Positions 1-7,368 of a stretch of 36,255 nucleotides of DNA are shown here, one piece after another. Under the pieces are notes generated by a model that had not been told where the DNA came from, did not search any database, and was given only the letters and a program-made list of their open reading frames with translations. This DNA comes from Pseudomonadota bacterium (GTDB taxonomy: Bacteria > Pseudomonadota > Gammaproteobacteria > Burkholderiales > Burkholderiaceae_B). Made by a program: the position numbers and the translations under genes. Within the stretch, counting starts at the first letter, position 1, and every line of letters starts with the position of its first letter. The stretch covers positions 1-36,255 of the forward strand of contig JAEZBO010000053.1 in NCBI GenBank assembly GCA_023427085.1, read 5' to 3'.

Positions 1-699
1 GGCCAGCGCCAGCTCCGTGCGCGGCAGGATCGGTGCCGCGGCGCGTGCCGCCGCGCCGCGCCGGCGATCCGCGAACAGACCTTGTGGCTGCCGGCGCCGG
101 CGCCGGGCATCCGGGTCGAGGCGGCCGCGCGCGAGCACCTGCATAGCGAGGCCGCGCCGACCGTCTATGTCGAGAACGCGCTGATCAATTCGCTGTTCGG
201 TCTGCTGTGCTGGGACGCCGTGTTCGCGCCCTTGCCGGGCGCCTTCTTCCATCCCTTCCAACGCGGGCCGGCCGACCTGAACGAGCCCGGCTTCGCGCTG
301 CGCCGCCAGGCGCTGTTCGCCAGCTGCCTGGCCCAGCTCGACGATGGCCGCTATGCCGACACCATCCGGCGCCGCTACGACGACAAACAGGGCCTGCAAT
401 CGCCCTTCGTCGCATGGGGCCTGCTGACGCCGGCGCTGCTGGACCTGGCCCTGGGCAGCATCCCGGCCGCGCACCTGCGCCGCTATTTCGAGCGCCTGCT
501 GGCCGACCCGCGCGGCAATCGCAACGGCCTGCCCGACCTGATCCGCTTCGATCCGGCGCGGGCGCGCTATGAACTCATCGAGATCAAGGGGCCGGGCGAC
601 CGGCTGCAGGACAACCAGATCCGCTGGCTGCACTATTGCGCCGAGCATGGCATCGAGGCCAGCGTCTGCCACGTGCGCTGGCTGGCGGAAGCGGCATGA
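1..699 (+). CDS. VRR-NUC (FAN1-like) nuclease, C-terminal part
   Basis: The frame is open from the left window edge to TGA at 697-699, so only the C-terminal ~232 residues are seen and the true start lies upstream. The end of the protein carries a PD-(D/E)XK nuclease signature of the VRR-NUC/FAN1 type: a G-L-P-D-L strand near base 525, then Y-E-L-I-E-I-K-G-P-G-D-R and L-Q-D-N-Q at about 570-620. The preceding sequence, rich in LINxLFGLLCWDAVFAPLPGAF-like residues, matches the domain just ahead of the nuclease in bacterial FAN1 proteins. FAN1 enzymes are structure-selective 5' flap nucleases linked to interstrand crosslink repair. The stop codon overlaps the ATG of the helicase gene (ATGA at 696-699), so the two are translationally coupled. 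The function in this organism is inferred from family membership. Confidence 0.85.
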   Translation, partial: GQRQLRARQDRCRGACRRAAPAIREQTLWLPAPAPGIRVEAAAREHLHSEAAPTVYVENALINSLFGLLCWDAVFAPLPGAFFHPFQRGPADLNEPGFALRRQALFASCLAQLDDGRYADTIRRRYDDKQGLQSPFVAWGLLTPALLDLALGSIPAAHLRRYFERLLADPRGNRNGLPDLIRFDPARARYELIEIKGPGDRLQDNQIRWLHYCAEHGIEASVCHVRWLAEAA

Positions 700-3176
700 C
701 ATCGGCGGGCGAGCGCAGCGAGCCGGCCGTGGTGGCTCCCGCAGCGGCGGGCGTCGTCGGGCAGCACGTCGGGCCTGCTGTACCGGGGTCAGCCGTCGTC
801 GCGCGGCACGTCGCACCTGCTGTGCCGGAGTCTGCCGTCGTCGCGCGGGACGTCGCGCCTGCTGTACCAGTGCCAGCCCTCGCCGGCCCGGACGCAGCCG
901 GCACCGCGCCTGCCTACACCGTGGCGGTCCGCGCGCTGTGCGAATTCGCCGCCAAGCACGGCGACCTGGACACCCGCTACACGCCGGCGCCGACCGCGCT
1001 CGAGGGCATCGCCGGCCATGCGCGGGTGCGCGAGCGGCGCGGACCGGGCTACGAGGCCGAGATCTCGCTGTCGGGCCGCCACGACGACCTGTGCGTGCGC
1101 GGCCGCGCCGACGGCTTCCTGCCGGGCCGCAACCGGCTCGAAGAGATCAAGACCTTCCGGGGCCGCTACGCCGCCATCAGCGAGCGCCAGCGGGCACTGC
1201 ACTGGGCTCAGGCACGCATCTACGGCCACCTGTTCTGCGTCGCGCGCGGGCTGGCCTCGCTCGAACTGGCGCTGGTGTATTACGACCTGGGCAAGGACGA
1301 AGAGACCCTGCTGACCGAGCAATGGCCGGCCAGCGAACTGGCGGCGCATTTCGCGCGGCTGTGCGGCCTGTTCCTGGACTGGGCGCGCCAGGAGGCGGTG
1401 CACCGCCAGAGGCGCGATGCGGCCTTGCGCACGCTGCGCTTTCCGCTGCCGCAGTTTCGCAGCGGCCAGCGCGAACTGTCGGTGGCGGTCTATCGCACCG
1501 TGCGCGACGGCGGCGCGCTGCTGGCGCAGGCGCCCACCGGCGTCGGCAAGACGCTGGGCACGCTGTTTCCGATGCTGCGCGCCTGCCCCGATCAACATAT
1601 CGACAAGGTCTTCTTCCTGACCGCCAAGGCGCCCGGCCGCGCCTTGGCGATGCAGGCGCTGGACACGCTGGCGGCCCACGGCGCGACGCCGCTGCGGGTG
1701 CTGTCGCTGCAGGCGCGCGACAAGGCCTGCGAGCAGCCCGGACGGGCCTGCCATGGCGACGACTGCCCGCTGGCGCGCGGCTTTTACGACCGGCTGCCAG
1801 CCGCGCGCAGTGCCGCCTGCGCGCAGCCCGGCGCCTGGGATCGCGAACGGCTGCGCGAGCTGGCGCTGGCGCAGGGCATCTGCCCGTATTACCTGGCGCA
1901 GGAGCTGACGCGCTGGGCCGACGTGGTGGTCGGCGACTACAACTATTTCTACGACGGCAGCGCCATGCTGTACGCGCAGTCGCAGATGCTGGGCTGGCGT
2001 GTCGCGGTGCTGGCCGACGAAGCCCACAACCTGGTCGACCGCGCGCGCGGCATGTACAGCGCCGCGCTGCACGAGCAGAGCCTGCGCGAGGTCCGCAAGC
2101 TGGCGCCGCGTGAAGTGCGCCCTGCCCTCGAGGCCCTGGCGCGCCGCTGGCGCGCCTTGCGCGAGGCCGCGCCCGGCAGCTACGAGACCCATGACGAACT
2201 GCCCGAGACCTGGCTGACCGCGCTGCACGGCGTAGTGTCGGCGGTCACCGATCATCTGGCCGAGCACCCCACCGGGCTGGACGCCGGCCTGCAACGTTTC
2301 TATTTCGACGCGCTGCACTTCGTGCGGCTGGCCGAACAGTTCGGCCCGCATTCGCTGCTCGATACCGCCGTGACCAACGGCTCGCGCGCGGCCAGCCTGG
2401 CGATCTGCCTGCGCAACGTGGTGCCGGCCGGTTTCCTGGCGCCGCGGCATGCCGCGGCCTGGGCCAGCGTGCTGTTCTCGGCGACGCTGGCGCCGCCGCG
2501 CTATTACCGCGACCTGCTCGGCCTGCCGCCGGCCACGCCATGGCTGGACGTCGCCGCGCCATTTCGCGCCGAACAACTGGCGGTGCGCATCGCCAGCCAC
2601 ATCTCGACGCGCTACCGCGACCGCGGCGCCTCGGTCGGCCGCATCGCCGACGAAGTGGTGCGCAATTACCAGTCGCGGCCCGGCAACCACCTTGTGTTTC
2701 TCAGCAGCTTTTTATACATGGAGCAGATCGCCGAGCATCTGCGCCGCCACCATCCCGACTGGCCCTTGCAGATCCAGCGGCCCGACATGAGCGAGGCCGA
2801 GCGCGCGGACTTCCTGGCCGGCTTCACCGCCGACAGCCGCACCCTGGGATTTGCGGTGCTGGGCGGCGCGTTTTCCGAAGGCGTCGACCTGCCCGGCTCG
2901 CGGCTGGTCGGCGTCACGATCGCGACCCTCGGCCTGCCGCAGCTGAATCCGGTCAACGAACAGATGCGCCAGTTGCTCGAGCAACGCTACGGCAGCGGCT
3001 ATGACTACGTCTACCTGTACCCGGGCCTGCGCAAGGTCGTGCAGGCGGCCGGGCGCGTCATCCGCACCGAACAGGACGAAGGCGTGCTGACCCTGATCGA
3101 CGACCGCTATCGGCGCAGCGAGGTGCAGGCGCTGCTGCCGCCCTGGTGGGATCTGGGCGGCGCGCGGCGGCACTGA
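696..3176 (+). CDS. Cas4/RecB-like nuclease fused to XPD/DinG-type Fe-S helicase
   Basis: The protein has 826 residues from the ATG at 696, chosen because it overlaps the upstream stop. Residues ~1-70 are Ala/Val/Pro-rich and contain a 14-residue tandem repeat. Residues ~75-220 hold a PD-(D/E)XK nuclease: G-R-A-D (D139), E-E-I-K-T (E150, K152) and a downstream Q-A-R-I-Y motif typical of RecB/Cas4 nucleases. The helicase follows: Walker A APTGVGKT at 279-286 (K285), four cysteines C345, C352, C357 and C396 that fit the iron-sulfur domain of XPD/Rad3/DinG enzymes, and a DEAH box at 441-444. The C-terminal domain includes the motif VI-like segment Q-A-A-G-R-V-I-R. The order nuclease then helicase resembles Dna2. 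Expected activity is 5'-3' unwinding of DNA with flap cleavage, probably in repair together with the overlapping FAN1-like nuclease. The domains are visible; the repair role is inferred. Confidence 0.9.
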   Translation: MTSAGERSEPAVVAPAAAGVVGQHVGPAVPGSAVVARHVAPAVPESAVVARDVAPAVPVPALAGPDAAGTAPAYTVAVRALCEFAAKHGDLDTRYTPAPTALEGIAGHARVRERRGPGYEAEISLSGRHDDLCVRGRADGFLPGRNRLEEIKTFRGRYAAISERQRALHWAQARIYGHLFCVARGLASLELALVYYDLGKDEETLLTEQWPASELAAHFARLCGLFLDWARQEAVHRQRRDAALRTLRFPLPQFRSGQRELSVAVYRTVRDGGALLAQAPTGVGKTLGTLFPMLRACPDQHIDKVFFLTAKAPGRALAMQALDTLAAHGATPLRVLSLQARDKACEQPGRACHGDDCPLARGFYDRLPAARSAACAQPGAWDRERLRELALAQGICPYYLAQELTRWADVVVGDYNYFYDGSAMLYAQSQMLGWRVAVLADEAHNLVDRARGMYSAALHEQSLREVRKLAPREVRPALEALARRWRALREAAPGSYETHDELPETWLTALHGVVSAVTDHLAEHPTGLDAGLQRFYFDALHFVRLAEQFGPHSLLDTAVTNGSRAASLAICLRNVVPAGFLAPRHAAAWASVLFSATLAPPRYYRDLLGLPPATPWLDVAAPFRAEQLAVRIASHISTRYRDRGASVGRIADEVVRNYQSRPGNHLVFLSSFLYMEQIAEHLRRHHPDWPLQIQRPDMSEAERADFLAGFTADSRTLGFAVLGGAFSEGVDLPGSRLVGVTIATLGLPQLNPVNEQMRQLLEQRYGSGYDYVYLYPGLRKVVQAAGRVIRTEQDEGVLTLIDDRYRRSEVQALLPPWWDLGGARRH
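765..884 (+). repeat. In-frame 42-bp tandem repeat, about 2.9 copies
   Basis: Three units start at 765, 807 and 849. Units one and two are full length (42 bp) and the third runs to about 884 before diverging. Because 42 is a multiple of three, the array encodes a 14-residue repeat of the form V-x-P-A-V-P-x-S-A-V-V-A-R-x in the low-complexity N-terminal tail of the helicase. Copies differ at a few bases, so they are not a recent perfect duplication. Repeat-number change would alter only the tail length. Confidence 0.9.
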
Positions 3177-3219
3177 AGGGCTGCGACACCCTGCACGCGC
3201 CAGCCGTGACGCGACAGGT

Positions 3220-5760
3220 TCATCGGCCCTGCCAATATCTGGCTTCGCGCGTGCGCTCGGCCACCACGTCCAGACCTCGTACGCTCGAGCTCGCCACCAC
3301 CGCGCCGTCCCGATCGCTGCGCCAGAAGCGCGCACCCGAGCGCAGCCAGCGGGCCTGGATGGCCGGCACCGGATGGCCGAAGCGATTGTTGTTGCCGACC
3401 TGCGCCACCACCTCGCTGGCCTGCACCGCGGCCACTAACGCGGCGCCGGACGAAGTCGCCGCGCCATGATGCGCGGCCAGCACCCAGTCCGTGCGGTCCA
3501 GTCCGCCCGCGATCAGCCGGGCCTCTTGCGCCCGCGGGATGTCGCCGGTCAACAGGGCCGAATGATGCCGGCCTTGCACACGCAGCACGCAGCTGCCGGC
3601 GTTTCGGTCGCTGGCGGTCCGCTCGCGCTGGCCCGCTTGCTGGACCGGCGGATGCAGGTAGCTGAAACGTACGCCATCGATCTCCCAGGCGACGCCCTTC
3701 TCGCAAGCCAGACGCTGCGCGGGCAAGGACGGCAGCGGCGGGCTCCCCAGCCCCATGCGCTGTTCGCGCCGCAGATAGGCGGCCACGTCGAAGCTGCTGT
3801 GCAGCGCCGCGACCGGCATCTGCTGCAACACGCTGCGCAGGCCGCCGGCGTGGTCCACGTCGGCGTGCGAGACCACCAGCACGTCGAGCCCGCCTACGCC
3901 TTGCGCACGCAGCATCGGCAGGATCGCGCGCTGCGCCACGTCGTTGTCCTGGCCGTAACGCATGCCGGTGTCGTACAGCAGCGTCTGCGTCGCCGTCTGC
4001 ACCAGCACGCTGACGCCCTGCCCGACATCGATGGCCGTGATGCGCCAGTCGCCCGGCGCTGGCCGGGGCGCGTTCCATGACAGGCCAGGCAAGGCCAGCA
4101 GCCAACCGGCCCAGCGCAGCGGCCAGCCCGGCGCCTGCAAGGCCCAGGCGATGCCGGCCAGCGCCAGGAGCAGGTAAGGCCATGGCGCCGCCGCCACGGT
4201 GAAGAAGGCCCAGTCCAGCTGCGCCAGCTCGGCGACCGGCCACATCATCCACGCAAAGAGGCGCTCGCCCGCCAGTGCGGCCCAGCCCCCCAGCCACGAC
4301 AGCCCGGGCAGCGCCAACAGCACGGCGGCCAGCAGCGCCAGCGGCGTCACCAGGAAACTGACCACCGGGATCGCGATCGCATTGGCCAGCGGCGACACCA
4401 GCGGCACCTGCTGGAACAGGTAGGCCAGCACCGGCGTCAGGGCCAGCGTGATCAGCCATTGCAGGCGCGTCGCTTCGCGCAAGGCCAGCCATAGCCGCCC
4501 GCGCCAGCCCGTCGCGGCAGGCCGGGCCCAGGCCGCCGCGCCCGCCTGCATCAGCACGGCGACCGCGCCGAACGACAACCAGAAGCCGGGCGCCAGCGGT
4601 GACCACGGGTCGAGCAGGCAGACCAGCGCACCGGCGGCCGGCAACACCCGCCACGGCGTCATCGGCAGCCGCGCCATCGCCGCCGCGGCGACCACCGCCA
4701 GCATGAAAAAAGTGCGCCGCGCCGGCACACCCCAACCGGCGATCAGGCAATAGGCGCCCGCCACCAGCAAGGCCACGCAGGCCGCCACCACCTGCGCGGG
4801 CAGGCGTTGGGTCAGTGCCTGCCCGCGCCAGCGCAGCCGCTTGAATCCCGCCAGCGCCAGCAGGCCGCCGAAGGCCGCGATCAGCGTCACGTGCGCGCCG
4901 CTGATCGACACCAGATGGGTGATGCCGGTCAGGTTGAACACCCGCCAGTCGTCGGCCGCCACGCCGGCCTGGTCGCCCAGCGCCAGCGCGATCAGCACCG
5001 CGCCGTAGCGGCTGCCGGCCAGCGCCTCGCGCAGGCCGGCGCGCAGATGCCAGCGCAGCCGTTCGATCGCCACGGCGGCGGTGCGCCACGGCTGATCGCC
5101 TTGTATCACCGGCACGCCGCGCACCGTGCCCAACGCGCGCACGCCGCGCTGGAACATCCAGCCCTCGTAATCGAAGGCGGCCGGATTGCGCAGCCCGGCT
5201 GGCCTGCGCAGGATCAGCGACATCCGCCAGATCTGACCCGGCACGATGCGCGGCAGCGGCGTGCCGCGGGCGCCCGCCGGCCGGCCCTGCGCCAGACGCG
5301 CCACGCCCGGCGCGAACCAGCTGACCTCGATGCGGGTCGGCACGCCAGGCGGCCGTGCGTCCAGCACAGTGGCCTCGAAACGGCTTTCGTAGTCGTCGCC
5401 TTGCGGCAGGCCGCTGACTTGCAACAAGACCCGGCTGACACGGCCTACGTCGGCCTCGGGCAGGCTGTCGGCCAGCCGCAGCTGGGCCTGCGATGCGGCC
5501 CAGGCCAGGCCCAGCGTCAGTCCCAATGCCAGGCTGATCGCCACCCTTGTCCAGGCCGGCGCAGCAAGATGCGAGCACAGCGCCAGCGCCAGCAGCACGC
5601 CCAGCACCGCAAGCGCCACGATGGCATGGGTATCGGGCAAGGTGCCCAGCGTCTGCACCAGCGCGCAGCCGGCGACGAAGGAGAGGAAGGTCGCACGCAG
5701 GGACAAGGGCTGCTCCGAAAGCGGCGGCCGCCCATGTTGGTGAGGCCGTACGCCCGCCAT
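3220..5760 (-). CDS. comEC: ComEC/Rec2 DNA-uptake channel
   Basis: The protein has 846 residues, close to the usual size of proteobacterial ComEC. An N-terminal hydrophobic segment and a soluble DUF4131-type domain are followed by the polytopic Competence domain (about residues 220-520, many membrane helices, including the segment N-L-T-G-I-T-H-L-V-S-I-S-G-A-H typical of ComEC). The C-terminal part is a metallo-beta-lactamase-like domain with D-V-G-Q-G and the metal motif S-H-A-D-V-D-H-A-G-G. ComEC forms the inner-membrane channel that takes in single-stranded DNA during transformation. The ATG at 5760 is used, but a TTG about 20 codons in, just before the first hydrophobic segment, is a possible alternative start. 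The gene converges with the helicase gene (43 bp apart). No competence partner genes are in the window. Confidence 0.93.
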   Translation of the reverse strand: MAGVRPHQHGRPPLSEQPLSLRATFLSFVAGCALVQTLGTLPDTHAIVALAVLGVLLALALCSHLAAPAWTRVAISLALGLTLGLAWAASQAQLRLADSLPEADVGRVSRVLLQVSGLPQGDDYESRFEATVLDARPPGVPTRIEVSWFAPGVARLAQGRPAGARGTPLPRIVPGQIWRMSLILRRPAGLRNPAAFDYEGWMFQRGVRALGTVRGVPVIQGDQPWRTAAVAIERLRWHLRAGLREALAGSRYGAVLIALALGDQAGVAADDWRVFNLTGITHLVSISGAHVTLIAAFGGLLALAGFKRLRWRGQALTQRLPAQVVAACVALLVAGAYCLIAGWGVPARRTFFMLAVVAAAAMARLPMTPWRVLPAAGALVCLLDPWSPLAPGFWLSFGAVAVLMQAGAAAWARPAATGWRGRLWLALREATRLQWLITLALTPVLAYLFQQVPLVSPLANAIAIPVVSFLVTPLALLAAVLLALPGLSWLGGWAALAGERLFAWMMWPVAELAQLDWAFFTVAAAPWPYLLLALAGIAWALQAPGWPLRWAGWLLALPGLSWNAPRPAPGDWRITAIDVGQGVSVLVQTATQTLLYDTGMRYGQDNDVAQRAILPMLRAQGVGGLDVLVVSHADVDHAGGLRSVLQQMPVAALHSSFDVAAYLRREQRMGLGSPPLPSLPAQRLACEKGVAWEIDGVRFSYLHPPVQQAGQRERTASDRNAGSCVLRVQGRHHSALLTGDIPRAQEARLIAGGLDRTDWVLAAHHGAATSSGAALVAAVQASEVVAQVGNNNRFGHPVPAIQARWLRSGARFWRSDRDGAVVASSSVRGLDVVAERTREARYWQGR

Positions 5761-6045
5761 GTTGCAAGGGTGGGCCGGATGACGCCTGTGAAAGGTGACA
5801 GTGCGATCCAGCGCAACGTCACTGACAGCCTGTCCTGAGCAAGTATTGAACGAACCCTTATGCGACTGGCTTTCCGCCTGCTGGCAGACCGCGAGCCTCG
5901 ACAGTAGCCTCCGTCCGCGGGTTTATCCGAGTACACGATTCTGTTCATATATATAAACTAGTGTTCTTATTTATGAACAAGTGACTCGGCGTTGATGTCT
6001 GGGGGTTCCCCGGTTTGTCCACGCCCCGCTTAAGGAAGAACCATC
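5761..6045. other. Intergenic region between comEC and the maoC-type operon
   Basis: This 285-bp divergent region must hold the promoters of comEC (leftward) and of the C5-acid operon (rightward). Bases 5935-5985 are strikingly AT-rich against the GC-rich surroundings and contain the tandem palindromes listed separately. An AAGGAAG ribosome-binding site lies about 8 bases before the ATG at 6046. A reading frame on the minus strand from 5948 into comEC exists but is out of frame with comEC and shows no family resemblance, so it is not called. Confidence 0.6.
5943..5978. promoter_or_regulatory. Tandem 16-bp palindromes, probable IclR-type operator
   Basis: Two consecutive 16-bp inverted repeats occur at 5943-5958 (GTTCATATATATAAAC) and 5963-5978 (GTTCTTATTTATGAAC), separated by 4 bp. 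Their centres are 20 bp apart, about two helical turns, so two dimers would sit on the same DNA face. The shared outer form is GTTC-N8-GAAC with one mismatch in the first site. The AT-rich first palindrome could also supply the -10 region (TATATA/TATAAA) of the rightward operon promoter. The operon ends with an IclR-family gene at 9654, and IclR proteins commonly bind such palindromes as dimers of dimers; the link is inference. Confidence 0.7.
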
Positions 6046-6516
6046 ATGGCGGGTCTGTACTTCGAAGAATTCTCGGTTGGCAAGGAGTTCCAGCACGAGT
6101 GGTCACGCACCGTGACCGAAATGGATAACGTGCTGTTCAGCTCCTTGACCATGAACGTGCAGCCCCTGCACATCGACGCTGAATTCGCGGCCAAATCCGA
6201 GTTCGGCAAGCCGCTGGTCAATAGCCTGTTCACGCTTGGGCTGATGATCGGAATGACGGTCAACGACACCACGCTGGCGACGACGGTGGCCAACCTCGGC
6301 ATGAGCGAGGTCGCCTTTCCAAAGCCGGTTTTCGCAGGCGACACCCTCAAGGTGCGCACTTTGGTGTTGGCTGTTCGGGCTAGCCGATCGCGCCCGAACG
6401 CCGGCATCGTCGAGTTCCAGCACTCAGCGATCAATCAGCGTGATGAGGTCGTGGCCCGCTGCACGCGCACTGCGCTGATGCATCGCCGCCCAAGCGACCT
6501 GCGGGGCCAGTCATGA
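6046..6516 (+). CDS. MaoC-family (hot-dog) hydratase
   Basis: This 156-residue single hot-dog-fold protein starts at ATG 6046 behind an AAGGAAG site. The MaoC hydratase motif is seen at residues 35-44 as T-M-N-V-Q-P-L-H-I-D. The catalytic His is H42, but the position that is Asp in classical R-specific enoyl-CoA hydratases (D-x-N-P-x-H) is Asn37, and the Asn is Gln39. The family hydrates enoyl-CoA thioesters. Beside a CitE-like lyase and a class III CoA-transferase, the likely substrate is a branched C5-dicarboxyl-CoA such as itaconyl-CoA or mesaconyl-CoA, hydrated to citramalyl-CoA. It is shorter than the double-domain mesaconyl-CoA hydratases (about 340 residues). Its stop overlaps the next ATG (ATGA). 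Fold assignment is firm; substrate is inferred. Confidence 0.88.
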   Translation: MAGLYFEEFSVGKEFQHEWSRTVTEMDNVLFSSLTMNVQPLHIDAEFAAKSEFGKPLVNSLFTLGLMIGMTVNDTTLATTVANLGMSEVAFPKPVFAGDTLKVRTLVLAVRASRSRPNAGIVEFQHSAINQRDEVVARCTRTALMHRRPSDLRGQS

Positions 6517-7367
6517 CACGTTCGCTGCTGTTCGTACCCGCCGATTCACCGCACAAGTTTCAGCGCGCGCAGGCGTGCGGCGCGGACGCGTTGATCATCG
6601 ATCTGGAAGATTCCGTCGCTGCCGCAGAAAAAACCAACGCGCGGCAACTGGCCCGCCAGATGCTCGAAGACACAGCGGTCGTCGCGCAGCGCTGGGTTCG
6701 CGTCAATGCGCTGGATAGCGGATTGCTGCTGGACGACCTGAGCGCCATCGTACCGGCACGGCCTTTCGGCATCGTGCTGCCCAAGTGCAGCGGCGCAGCA
6801 GTGCTGCGGCAAGTCTCGCATTATCTTGACGCGCTCGAGGCGGCCAGCGGCGTGGCGCCAGGGAGCGTGCGTATTCTGATCATCGCCACCGAAACCGCCG
6901 CATCGATGTTCGGCCTGGACAGCTACGCCGGCGTGACGCCGCGGCTGTGGGGTATCAGTTGGGGCGCCGAAGACCTTGCCGCCGATCTCGGCTCACAGAT
7001 CAATCGAACCGACGGGCGCTACACCGAACCGTATCGGCTGGCACGCTCGCTATGCCTGTACGCTGCCGCGGCAGCCGGCGTGCGCGCCATCGACACGGTC
7101 TGCGTCGAACTGGACCAGCTACAACTGCTCGGCACCGAAGCGCAGGAGTCGTATCGCGACGGCTTCGTCGGCAAACTGGCCATTCACCCCCGCCACATCG
7201 ACACCATCAACCGGGCCTTATCGCCCAGCGACGACCAGTTGGATTGGGCCAGGCGCGTAATCGCTGCCTTTGCCGAAACCCCGGGCGCCAGCGCCTTCAG
7301 ACTGGACGGGAAAATGGTCGATCAACCTCATCTGCGGCTGGCTCACCGGCTGCTCGGAGCAAACTGA
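6513..7367 (+). CDS. CitE-like CoA-ester lyase (HpcH/HpaI superfamily)
   Basis: The 284-residue protein begins with the typical M-T-R-S-L-L-F-V-P-A-D and then I-I-D-L-E-D-S-V (residues 28-35). Expected Mg2+ ligands are E127 (A-T-E-T-A) and D154 in G-A-E-D-L-A-A-D-L-G; R63 matches the conserved CoA/substrate Arg. The later G-K-L-A-I-H-P motif is also present. Stand-alone CitE-like proteins cleave malyl-CoA, methylmalyl-CoA or citramalyl-CoA by a retro-aldol reaction. In this operon (S)-citramalyl-CoA lyase, giving acetyl-CoA and pyruvate, is the best fit. Start overlaps the hydratase stop by ATGA, and its own stop is 1 bp before the CoA-transferase ATG, so the three are translationally coupled. 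Family is certain; the exact substrate is not. Confidence 0.9.
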   Translation: MTRSLLFVPADSPHKFQRAQACGADALIIDLEDSVAAAEKTNARQLARQMLEDTAVVAQRWVRVNALDSGLLLDDLSAIVPARPFGIVLPKCSGAAVLRQVSHYLDALEAASGVAPGSVRILIIATETAASMFGLDSYAGVTPRLWGISWGAEDLAADLGSQINRTDGRYTEPYRLARSLCLYAAAAAGVRAIDTVCVELDQLQLLGTEAQESYRDGFVGKLAIHPRHIDTINRALSPSDDQLDWARRVIAAFAETPGASAFRLDGKMVDQPHLRLAHRLLGAN

Positions 7368-7368
7368 C

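Noticed and set aside
789..2690. A 633-residue minus-strand frame opposite the helicase
   Set aside because: Antisense shadow of a gene with clear helicase motifs; composition is typical of such artefacts.
3107..5767. An 886-residue frame on the same strand as comEC
   Set aside because: Out of frame with ComEC, Arg/Ala/Gly-rich, and no membrane segments or metal motif.
5517..5948. A 143-residue minus-strand frame ahead of and overlapping comEC
   Set aside because: It overlaps the ComEC N-terminus in another frame and has no recognisable family; treated as chance.
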